Shown in pieces: positions 15,628-22,576 of a stretch of 50,010 nt of DNA. The translations under genes were made by a program, and so were the position numbers. The stretch's first letter is position 1. Each line of letters opens with the position of its first letter. The DNA is taken from contig CAZWAP010000015.1 in NCBI GenBank assembly GCA_964632005.1, positions 1-50,010 on the forward strand, in the 5' to 3' direction. Under the pieces are notes generated by a model that saw nothing but the letters and a program-made list of their open reading frames with translations, ran no database searches and was not told where the DNA came from. This stretch comes from CAZWAP01 sp964632005. Lineage in GTDB: Bacteria; Planctomycetota; Phycisphaerae; Sedimentisphaerales; Anaerobacaceae.

Positions 15628-17196
15628 TTATGATATCCAGCGGGGGTTAATCCTTAGCGTGACGACGAAGGTTGCCCCCTCACCGGGCCTATTTTCGAGT
15701 CGCACCTTCCCGCCGGACCGCTCTGCCACGCGCTCGACTATACAAAGCCCCAGCCCCGTGCCCCCGCTGGAAGCCTTTGTCGTGAAGAACGGCTCGAATA
15801 TCCTGCGGACGTTCGGTTCGTCGATGCCCCCGCAATCGTCGCGGAACCGAAGAACAACGCATCCATCGCTGACGGAGCCACCAACAACGAGTTCCCGAGG
15901 CTCGTGACCGTCGGCGGCCTGTATGGCGTTCTGAACCAGTGCGAAAAACAGCTGCTCGAGGTCTTTCTCATTCGAATAGACGGGGGGCAGGTCGTCCATA
16001 TTCTCCGTACGCAGCGCAACGCGGGCCTCCGCGGCGCTGCTCTTCAAGAAGCCCAGCATTCTCTCGGCAACGGTCTTGATATCGACTTTGCTGATGGTTT
16101 TCTGCGAGGACTTCTTGGCGAAATTGCGGAACCTTTCCAGTATGGAGGCGGCATTGGAAACCTCGCGCAGGCTGTCACGAAGGCTCTCAACGACGGTCTG
16201 CGGGCATGGTGTGGCCTGAAGCTCTGCAAGTGAATTCTCTATCGCCAGGGCGATAACCGTCAGTGGTTGATTCAGCTCGTGGGCCAGGGTTGCGCTGAGC
16301 GTGCCCAGCGAGGCCAGCCGTTCGGCGCGGGCCATCTTTTGCCGGTATGCTTCAAGCTCAAGCTCAACCTGCCGGCGTTCGTGGATGTCCCTGGCGATTA
16401 TAAGGGCGGCAGTAACTTTACCGGTACGGTCTCTTAGCGGCTCAACCGTGGTATTGTACCAGCGAAGCTCGCCCTTCAACTCCGTGGGCGTGACCACGCT
16501 GATTCCGCGTCCGGTGTCAATGACATGCCGGACGTCGGTCATCTGGCGGTCGGCTATTTCTCTGGGAAAGAGGTCCCACATTGTTTTTCCGACATAGTCC
16601 TCTGGTTTTCCGCCGAGCCGCCTGGCACCGATACCATTCATAAAGAGGAAAACCCCGCTCCTATCGATGGTCGCGATTGTCTCGCCGGCGCTTTCGACGA
16701 GCGTTCTATATCGCTGCTCGCTCTCGTTGAGCCTGGCCTCAGCCCGCTTGCGCTCGGTGATGTCCGAGACCATAATTCCGATGCCTTCCCCGACCTTGAA
16801 GGCCCTTATACTCAGACAGACCTGGCCAAATCGTTCGTGAGGTACAAACTCCTCCACGGCGAAGGGCCTGCCGGTCTCGGCGACCTTTTGGAATCTGTCA
16901 TAGAGTCCCTTTTCCTTTGCGTCGTGGAAGACAGAGAGAATGTTTTTGCCCACGACGTCTTTTCTATTGGCACCGATAAAGTCCAGGGTAGCCTTATTGA
17001 TATCGAGGTAGTTCAAGTCGGCGTCCAAGAGGGCGAAGTGGTCGCTGGCGGCATTCATAAATGCCCTGAGCCCCCGGTAGCTTGCGATCAGGTCCTTTGT
17101 TGAGCTGCAAGGCTCGTGCGGGGAATGTGCCCTGTCATCGTGCCTGTGAGGTGGATTCGGGTACGGGAAAGGGTATGTCTCTTCGTTATCCTGCAT
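15628..17196 (-). CDS. Soluble PAS-PAS sensor histidine kinase (FixL/NtrB-like)
   Basis: A 522-residue cytoplasmic kinase with no membrane helix. Two PAS domains occupy about 45-160 and 170-290, separated by the linker VSDITERKRAEARL. The dimerisation domain has the phospho-acceptor His306 in LAHELNQPLT. The ATPase domain shows the N box (FALVQNAIQAA), G1 (DDCGGI), F (FEPFFTTK) and G2 (GGTGLGL). This layout is that of FixL-type kinases that pair with FixJ-type regulators, as here. I see no clear haem-binding His, so an oxygen-sensing role is not supported; the ligand is unknown. The ribosome binding site is weak, but the upstream promoter is convincing. Confidence 0.92.
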   Translation of the reverse strand: MQDNEETYPFPYPNPPHRHDDRAHSPHEPCSSTKDLIASYRGLRAFMNAASDHFALLDADLNYLDINKATLDFIGANRKDVVGKNILSVFHDAKEKGLYDRFQKVAETGRPFAVEEFVPHERFGQVCLSIRAFKVGEGIGIMVSDITERKRAEARLNESEQRYRTLVESAGETIATIDRSGVFLFMNGIGARRLGGKPEDYVGKTMWDLFPREIADRQMTDVRHVIDTGRGISVVTPTELKGELRWYNTTVEPLRDRTGKVTAALIIARDIHERRQVELELEAYRQKMARAERLASLGTLSATLAHELNQPLTVIALAIENSLAELQATPCPQTVVESLRDSLREVSNAASILERFRNFAKKSSQKTISKVDIKTVAERMLGFLKSSAAEARVALRTENMDDLPPVYSNEKDLEQLFFALVQNAIQAADGHEPRELVVGGSVSDGCVVLRFRDDCGGIDEPNVRRIFEPFFTTKASSGGTGLGLCIVERVAERSGGKVRLENRPGEGATFVVTLRINPRWIS

Positions 17197-17323
17197 GGTA
17201 TGCGACGCCTTATCGCCCGCGCCCGGCCGGGGTTCTACGGCGGCAACGGCCGGCTGGCGAGACCGAGGTCTTAGGGTCGGGCTTACGAGATTGCGCAGCT
17301 ACCTTCTGCACTCAGCAGAGCGT

Positions 17324-17352
17324 ATAATAGCAGATTTGTGCGAGAATAGCAA
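17324..17352 (-). promoter_or_regulatory. Candidate sigma70 promoter of the kinase-regulator operon
   Basis: On the minus strand TTGCTA, 17 bases, then TATTAT (5 of 6). It would give a leader of about 120 bases before the kinase gene. Confidence 0.5.
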
Positions 17353-17444
17353 GCCTGTACCGCAAAAATTCTGTCCGTGACCTTTCGAAGCGGGTCATCA
17401 GGCGGCGGCACGAGCCGGGAAGCTGTGGCGTTCGACGGCAACAG

Positions 17445-17897
17445 CTACTTTCTCGAAAGCTGGGAGCGCCTGACCACAGGCTGCGACTTGTTGGGCCTGC
17501 GGGCGCTCTGTTCGAGAATCCTCATCGCCTTTTTTACATCGGCGACCTTCAAAATCCCCGTTGTTCGCCCTCCCTTTGCTCCGGCGGTGCAGTATGCGTA
17601 AGAGATGTTGATATGGTTCCTGGCCAGCTTTTCGGCCACGGCGGCGAGCGCCCCGGCCTTGTTGGTCAGGTTGACGGAGAGTACGTCGGTCTCGCTGTGC
17701 TGCATATTGAGTTTTGAGAGGACTTCTCTGGCCCTGTCCGGGTCGCCGAAAACGACGCGCATAACGCCGTGCTCAGCGGAATCGACCATCGTCATCGCTA
17801 TTATGTTGATCTTGGCTTTGGCGAATTCACCCAGCACCTGAGCCAGCACGCCCGGCTTGTTGACCATAAAAACTGAGAACTGCCTGGCTATTTTCAT
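17445..17897 (-). CDS. Double ACT-domain protein
   Basis: A 150-residue protein with two ACT repeats and no catalytic domain. The first (about 1-65) reads FSVFMVNKPGVLAQVLGEF with KINIIAMTMVD; the second (about 70-135) reads LSVNLTNKAGALAAVAEKL with HINISYAYCT. ACT domains bind amino acids and regulate enzymes or transcription factors. The ATG at 17897 has GGAGAG ten bases upstream. It follows the STAS gene by 25 bases and is probably co-transcribed. Stand-alone double ACT proteins of this kind are common in anaerobes and planctomycetes; the ligand is unknown. Confidence 0.88.
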   Translation of the reverse strand: MKIARQFSVFMVNKPGVLAQVLGEFAKAKINIIAMTMVDSAEHGVMRVVFGDPDRAREVLSKLNMQHSETDVLSVNLTNKAGALAAVAEKLARNHINISYAYCTAGAKGGRTTGILKVADVKKAMRILEQSARRPNKSQPVVRRSQLSRK

Positions 17898-17922
17898 ACA
17901 AATCAGTCTCTCCAAAAGTCAG

Positions 17923-18285
17923 TTAATCTGCAGCTATGGCCTGGATGGCATCCGATCTATTCTCGAAGAATCTGAATATCTTATCGAGGTTGGTTATCTT
18001 GAAGACGCGGTGCAGTTGCGGATTTATCCCGGCGATCACGACCTGCCCGCCGGATTCTTGAAGTTTTGCGCGGACGTCAAGAAGCAAGCCCAAGACCTGG
18101 GACGAGAAGAACTTTACGCCTTCGAAGTCGAAGACGATCGCGTCGGGAGCCTCGCTGTCGATGAACTCCCTGAGAAGTCGTCCTGCGGTCATTATCCCGT
18201 CGGCGTCGCTGACGCAAGGGGCCTTGAACGCTGCTATTCCGACGTTGGCCTGCTTGATTATCTGTAGATCAACCGTTTGGCCCAT
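17923..18285 (-). CDS. STAS-domain anti-sigma factor antagonist-like protein
   Basis: A 120-residue single STAS domain, resembling SpoIIAA/RsbV proteins that release sigma factors from anti-sigma kinases. The beta-alpha core is visible as DAIVFDFEGVKFFSSQVLGL and GGQVVIAGINPQLHRVFKIT. Ser62 aligns with the phosphorylated Ser of SpoIIAA, although the preceding Asp is replaced. The ATG at 18285 has AGGAG ten bases upstream; a TTG 60 bases earlier was rejected. No anti-sigma kinase or phosphatase is nearby. Confidence 0.85.
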   Translation of the reverse strand: MGQTVDLQIIKQANVGIAAFKAPCVSDADGIMTAGRLLREFIDSEAPDAIVFDFEGVKFFSSQVLGLLLDVRAKLQESGGQVVIAGINPQLHRVFKITNLDKIFRFFENRSDAIQAIAAD

Positions 18286-18369
18286 ATACTCGGCGCTCCT
18301 GGATAAGTAGGAGTCTATGAGGCGGTTCCGGGCGAGCCGCTTCAAGCAGCCACCCGCGCCGCCTGGTGC

Positions 18370-18398
18370 ATTCTTGCCTATTCAGACGTCTTTATCAA
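18370..18398 (-). promoter_or_regulatory. Candidate promoter of the STAS-ACT pair
   Basis: On the minus strand TTGATA (5 of 6), 17 bases, then AAGAAT (4 of 6), about 85 bases before the STAS start codon. Confidence 0.35.
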
Positions 18399-18416
18399 GG
18401 AGCAAGGGCGAATTTT

Positions 18417-19124
18417 TCACGATTTCCAGCAGGCGGTAAAATGTCCTGCGGCTGTAGTGGTTTCGCCGGGAAGGGGTATCGGCTTTAGACACCTATCGAC
18501 GGCCTGGTTGCAATTCGAGTAAAAAGGGCAACCGGAAAAGGCCAGGGTGGGGGTCGAGAGGTCCAAGGGCAGGCTGGTGCGTTTTCTCGGCCCCGCTGGC
18601 TCCAGCGGCCGAGCCGCCCGCAAGAGCAGGCGTGTGTAAGGGTGCAGCGGCTCGGCCAGGAGCGACTGCGAGTCGGCCGTTTCCACAATTCGGGAGGCGT
18701 ACATTACCGCGACGTCATCGGCCCTTTCGGGGACGATACGCAAATCGTGGGTTATCAGCGGGATGCTCATCCGGCTTTGTTCCCGGAGTTCATCCAGCAG
18801 ATCGAGGATCTGCACCTCGGTGACCTTATCTAGCGCGGTGGTGGGTTCATCGGCGATGAGCAGGGCCGGCTCGCAGCTGACCGCCATTGCTATCATAGCC
18901 CGCTGGGCTATGCCGCCGGAGAGTTGATGCGGATATGCGCGTGCCCATCGTTGGGTCTCGGCAAGGCCAACGCTGCGGAGCAACCAGGCTGCGTGGTCCT
19001 GGGCCCGGGCAGCCTTATCGGACCGGTGGAGCCTTATCGCTTCGCAGATCCGCCGGCCGATAGTGTAGGCCGGATTGAGGCTGGCAAGAGGCTCCTGGAA
19101 GATCATCGCGATCTTACGGCCGCT
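18417..19124 (-). pseudogene. 3' remnant of an OppD/DppD-type ABC transporter ATPase
   Basis: The frame encodes the C-terminal two thirds of a peptide-transporter ATPase. It begins at the Q loop (GRKIAMIFQEPLASLNP) and continues through the signature LSGGIAQR, Walker B ALLIADEPTTALD, the switch His in THDLRI and the Cys-rich oligopeptide tail (CPFYSNCNQAVDRC). The roughly 90 residues carrying Walker A are absent. Instead, upstream DNA is the start of a solute-binding protein gene in another frame. Without Walker A the product cannot bind ATP normally, so I call it a pseudogene. The signature Gly-Gly-Ile (normally GGM or GGQ) is a small variation. Confidence 0.85.
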
Positions 19125-19350
19125 TCAAGAAGTGATAATCATAGAGCGTTTCGAAGATCTGGCTGGCGACGATCCGGCTGTAAACATCCCTCCTCCTACA
19201 CGCCGGGTCCAGGCCTGCTATTGGCGTGTACAAGACGTGCCGCAACACCATCTCGTTGGGCTCTGCGGCGGGAAGGCGCCTGCGGCAGCCCGCAAAAACC
19301 GCCAGGCAGGTTGCGAGCAGTATTCTCAGAAGCTCTCTGGCAAAATCCAT
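19114..19350 (-). pseudogene. 5' remnant of a family 5 peptide-binding lipoprotein (OppA/DppA-like)
   Basis: A 78-codon frame with a lipoprotein signal (LLATCLAVFAGC, lipobox FAGC) followed by the start of a family 5 solute-binding protein: LDPA, then VASQIFETLYDYHFLKRP. In full proteins this segment continues for some 500-600 residues; here a stop codon follows within the junction to the OppD remnant. The two fragments overlap by a few bases around 19114-19124. A deletion spanning the rest of the binding protein, the two permeases and the ATPase start explains both. Confidence 0.8.
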
Positions 19351-19428
19351 TTCGCTTCAGGCTGCAAGTGTTCCGCGGTGTATCGGATTCAAGGAAAAGA
19401 AGTGGTGCTCGGCCCCGGGTCAGTGGCA

Positions 19429-20529
19429 CTACCGGCCCGGCGCAGGTACCGGGGGCGGCGGCAGGGCGAAGGGGCCGGTGCTTTTCCTGCCGCTTGAATC
19501 CGGCCCATAGACGAACTTAATCTTCGATGCCAGCAGGCCTGGCTGGGCGCCCGTCCCGAGGAGCTTGTCGTGTTCGGCCTTGAGCAGCGAGTAATCGCCG
19601 CGCTCGACGGCCCGCTTGATGCTGCTTTGGGGTGCTCCAAGGAGCTTGCCAATGCAGCTCTCCTCGGTACCTACCAGCACCGAGGCAAGGTGTCGCTTCT
19701 GTGTGTCAGTCAAGAGGGCCTTGCCGTTGACATATCTCTGTATCGCACAGGAATAGAGCTGGGCGAAGCGGTATGCAAAGGCCGACTGGTTGGCGCCGCC
19801 GGAGAGTATCTTGCCGCTCAGGAGCTTCAGGATGATGCCGTCGAGCAGTTCATATTTAACCGTCCAGGCGGCATACTGTTTTATCCGCTCATCCGCGATC
19901 CGCAGCAGCAATGCCTGGCCCTGCGGGATATTCACGCTCGCGGCGAACTCGGCGATCAGCCTTATCGTCTCGGGTGTCTCGCGGCCCACAAGTTCATTGA
20001 GTTTTTCGGCGATGAGCCGGGCTCGCTCTGAGCCGGCGGCATTCAATTTCTTCACGATGCCCGGGTTCGTCAGCGAATGTACTGCCCAGTAGCGAATCAC
20101 AGGGCTGGTGCTCTTGAGCATAGCGACCGACAGGTCGGTCAACCGCAGGTCCTGCAAACCGTCGATCAGTATCAGCAGGTTGATTGTTACCTTTATTCTC
20201 AGGTCGCCGGGCAGCCTGAGAGCCTGGCGCAAGCCCTCGGTCAGATGTCTGTACGCGGACTCGGAGAACTGCTGAGCATATTGCTTCTGGGAGCTTTGCC
20301 GGCTCAGGATCAGGGTCCGCAGCCGCGCTATATCCGAGAATCGGCGTGCGACGAGCAGCTCCTGGATACCCTCGGCGATAAAGGAGTCGATGACCTGCAA
20401 ATCCTGCTGACTCAAAACTCCCTTGCTGCGAACGCTGTCGATTTGCCTGGTATCAAGGGCAAGGCAGAAGGGCTGAGCAAAAAGCAAGCAAGCAACTGCG
20501 AGGGCGAGATAGAGGCATTTTATGCTCAT
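19429..20529 (-). CDS. Exported helical-repeat protein of unknown function
   Basis: I do not recognise this family. The 366-residue protein begins with a signal peptide (CLYLALAVACLLFAQPFCLA) and is then mostly alpha-helical, with HEAT-like segments around PVIRYWAVHSLTNPGIVKKL, ending in a Pro-rich tail (LPPPPVPAPGR). The ATG at 20529 was chosen because it puts the signal peptide at the N terminus; no Shine-Dalgarno is evident, and an ATG at 20571 is an alternative. It lies 78 bases before the binding-protein remnant on the same strand. A role in the cell envelope is a guess. Confidence 0.65.
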   Translation of the reverse strand: MSIKCLYLALAVACLLFAQPFCLALDTRQIDSVRSKGVLSQQDLQVIDSFIAEGIQELLVARRFSDIARLRTLILSRQSSQKQYAQQFSESAYRHLTEGLRQALRLPGDLRIKVTINLLILIDGLQDLRLTDLSVAMLKSTSPVIRYWAVHSLTNPGIVKKLNAAGSERARLIAEKLNELVGRETPETIRLIAEFAASVNIPQGQALLLRIADERIKQYAAWTVKYELLDGIILKLLSGKILSGGANQSAFAYRFAQLYSCAIQRYVNGKALLTDTQKRHLASVLVGTEESCIGKLLGAPQSSIKRAVERGDYSLLKAEHDKLLGTGAQPGLLASKIKFVYGPDSSGRKSTGPFALPPPPVPAPGR

Positions 20530-20685
20530 CTTGTTGTTATTACAATGCAACGTTAAGTGTTCAACCGACATCACCTTACACCACCGCCTGGCCTCCAGTC
20601 GCGAGGTAGGATTCCAAGCACACCAGGAAATTCGCGCTTCCAAGACTGCCGGTTCGGCGGCCGACAAATGCGACCGGTACTAAAG

Positions 20686-20714
20686 AGCTTAAGGACAGAG
20701 CAGGTCGCTGTCAA
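20686..20714 (-). promoter_or_regulatory. Candidate promoter of the exported helical protein gene
   Basis: On the minus strand a perfect -35 TTGACA, 17 bases, then TAAGCT, a weak -10. It lies about 155 bases before the start codon. Confidence 0.35.
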
Positions 20715-20907
20715 GTTATTTCGGTAATGCGTTTGGCTTACACGACTGAAGCAGCTGGATCTGTGGGGGGCGGGCGTTGCCTTTCGGCGTGGTTATGGTA
20801 GACTATTCGAATCGACCAACGGCCGGTTCAACAGTGCAAAGACCAAAGTTAGAAATGCAAGGCTGCGGAATCCCGACCGGGGTGCGGTGGCCGTCTTGAT
20901 CGTTGTT

Positions 20908-20936
20908 TTGTTTTTCACAATTACTGCTAAGATAAT
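20908..20936 (+). promoter_or_regulatory. Candidate promoter of arfB
   Basis: TTGTTT, 17 bases, then GATAAT (5 of 6), giving a leader of about 75 bases before the arfB start. Confidence 0.4.
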
Positions 20937-21019
20937 GACTTACATCGGCTCAGGCGGTAAGCCGCCCTGTTTGAGCGAATTAGCCACGCCCAGGGATGGC
21001 CAAACCGGGGCCCTGAACG

Positions 21020-21442
21020 GTGATACGAATCAGACAAAACGCATATCTGGACGAAAGGGCCCTTTCTTTCAAGGCGTCCCGGAGCAGGGGCCCGGGCGGC
21101 CAGAACATAAACAAGGTCAATACGCAGGTGACGGTCTTTTTTGACGTTGGGCGATGCTCGAGCCTTTCTGGACAGCAGAAGAAGCGCATACTAAGCCGGC
21201 TGGCGACAAGGGCTGACAAGAACGGCGTGGTGAGGGTTGTCTGCCGGAGGTTTCGCACGCAGAAGGCCAACCGAAGGGCCGCGCTGCAACGACTGATCGA
21301 GTTGCTCAAGCAAGCGCTTATGCCCGTGCCGGTACGCAAGAAAACGCGTCCTCCAGCAAGCGCCCGCAGGAGACGGCTCGAGGAAAAACGCCGGCGCAGC
21401 GAGTTGAAACGCCTGCGCTCGCAGAGGAACTTCGAGGTCTAA
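21020..21442 (+). CDS. arfB: Alternative ribosome-rescue factor ArfB (peptidyl-tRNA hydrolase)
   Basis: ArfB (YaeJ/ICT1 family) enters stalled ribosomes and releases the nascent chain independently of a stop codon. The 140-residue protein matches the family length. The catalytic GGQ motif is at residues 26-28 within SRSRGPGGQNINKVNTQV, followed by the release-factor-like core and a long basic C-terminal tail (RRRRLEEKRRRSELKRLRSQ) that in this family inserts into the empty mRNA channel. The start is a GTG at 21020 with a weak ribosome binding site, but it matches the usual N terminus. A terminator follows. Confident assignment. Confidence 0.93.
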   Translation: MIRIRQNAYLDERALSFKASRSRGPGGQNINKVNTQVTVFFDVGRCSSLSGQQKKRILSRLATRADKNGVVRVVCRRFRTQKANRRAALQRLIELLKQALMPVPVRKKTRPPASARRRRLEEKRRRSELKRLRSQRNFEV

Positions 21443-21460
21443 GCGAGCAGGTTCGTCGCG

Positions 21461-21496
21461 GCTGCCAGAAACACCTTTCAAGGCAGCACTGTTTTT
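21461..21496 (+). terminator. Intrinsic terminator of arfB
   Basis: GCTGCC pairs with GGCAGC across a 15-base loop, followed by ACTGTTTTT. It lies 19 bases after the arfB stop codon and before the convergent small gene. Confidence 0.6.
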
Positions 21497-21579
21497 CGGT
21501 GCGGACTCTAATCCTGCTGAAATCTACAGGTTTGTTTGTCTTTGGCGGTCGAGGAGCTGAACGGTGCGGGCGTGCCGGC

Positions 21580-21861
21580 TCAAGTGCCACCGTGGGCGGC
21601 GTCGGGCAGCTCGTACTCAATCAACGACTCATCTATGTTGTAAACCTCCGGCCCCGTATAAAGACGGAACGAGCGCATCGGCTTACCCCGCAGCGCACCT
21701 ATGATTGTATCCCTGCAGTGCAGTATCTTATCCTGTCTCGAAAACCAGGCACACCTGATCGTACAGTTCGAGCCTCGAACCGGACAGACTATCGGCTCGC
21801 CTTTCTCATCCGTCAAAACCCCGTGTTCTCCGATCCTGACCGCCTTATGCTTTCTGACCAT
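21580..21861 (-). CDS. Small conserved-looking protein with four cysteines, function unknown
   Basis: A 93-residue protein that I cannot name. The ATG at 21861 has GGAG nine bases upstream. It reads as a compact soluble domain: a basic start, TDEKGEPIVCPVRGSNCTIR, then CAWFSRQDKILHCRDTIIG, and an acidic C-terminal strand region. Four Cys lie within about 25 residues (C-x6-C-x3-C-x11-C), which could bind a metal or form disulfides. No membrane segment is present. Composition, start site and the convergent terminator next door support a real gene. Confidence 0.6.
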   Translation of the reverse strand: MVRKHKAVRIGEHGVLTDEKGEPIVCPVRGSNCTIRCAWFSRQDKILHCRDTIIGALRGKPMRSFRLYTGPEVYNIDESLIEYELPDAAHGGT

Positions 21862-22156
21862 TTCACCACACTCCAAGCTAACAAGATACCCAGATCACAA
21901 CCGTTATTGTAGTAGATTCGGCGCCGAAATGGAAGGAAAATCAGGCCTGGTAAGGGCGAAAAGCGCGGTGCAAGCGACAAACAGACCGGCATGGCACGGA
22001 GACACCCTATTTTATTGGACCAGGTGGGTAAACGCCGGGGCGGCAAGGCAAAATTTAATCGTAAGCGGGCGGGATGCGAGCGAGGTCGCGGGCCTTGCGG
22101 CGGACAATCCGTGTCGGCCCGGGCCGAGAAAGGCGCGGTGTTCAGCCGGGCGCAGC

Positions 22157-22255
22157 TTAGAACCTGCGGCGAAGCATAGCCACCGCAACAATGACGGCGG
22201 TCACTACCACTATCACAAAGACCTCTTTTATCCCGATAAAGACGGCTGCAATCAT
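22157..22255 (-). CDS. Possible 32-residue single-helix membrane peptide
   Basis: A short ATG frame encodes 32 residues: a basic-ended peptide with an unbroken hydrophobic run (VFVIVVVTAVIVAVAML) and the C-terminal cap RRRF. AAGGA lies 12 bases before the ATG, a long but usable distance. Such an all-hydrophobic, positively capped helix is unlikely to arise by chance in GC-rich DNA, but small size prevents certainty. It is divergent from addB. Confidence 0.4.
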   Translation of the reverse strand: MIAAVFIGIKEVFVIVVVTAVIVAVAMLRRRF

Positions 22256-22576
22256 AGTACTGTCGTGTCCTTCTCGAGACCCGGCCCGATCCGGTATGCA
22301 GGCTCAAGATACTCTGCTGCAAAGATTCTTTTACCGCGGACCACGACAAAAAGCAAGCCCATACCAGCGGCGTTCACGCAGGAACCCAGCTGCTACCGGG
22401 GCGCTTCTTTGGGCGGCAGGCAGCTCACTTTTGCTGCTGAGACTTGCCTGTCTGACGCCATTTTCGCCCCAGAGGCGCAGACGATTCGCGGCTGTAGAAG
22501 AACAACAACAAAATTGAAAGCGGGCACAGACTGTGGTAAAAACGATCGTCAAAACTTTCAGACGGAGACGAGTTGT
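22256..22576. other. Upstream region of addBA
   Basis: About 320 bases upstream of addB. A candidate promoter is listed. The long upstream frame that is open in phase with addB is not protein-like and I attribute it to chance. Confidence 0.5.
22514..22542 (+). promoter_or_regulatory. Candidate sigma70 promoter of addB-addA
   Basis: TTGAAA (5 of 6), 17 bases, then TAAAAA (4 of 6), about 35 bases before the addB ATG. Confidence 0.45.

Larger units (their letters stand above)
20530..21019. other. Divergent promoter region, 20.5-21.0 kb
   Basis: About 490 bases between divergent genes. It carries one promoter candidate for each direction (listed). No supported gene or terminator is seen; a plus-strand frame at 20887-21144 overlaps arfB and was rejected. 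Confidence 0.5.

Noticed and set aside
20887..21144. 85-codon plus-strand frame starting with a hydrophobic segment
   Set aside because: It overlaps arfB in another frame and loses protein-like character after the first 20 residues.
21701..22576. 292-residue N-terminal extension of AddB
   Set aside because: The residues are not protein-like, AddB homologues begin with the Walker A segment, and the ATG at 22577 has its own ribosome binding site.
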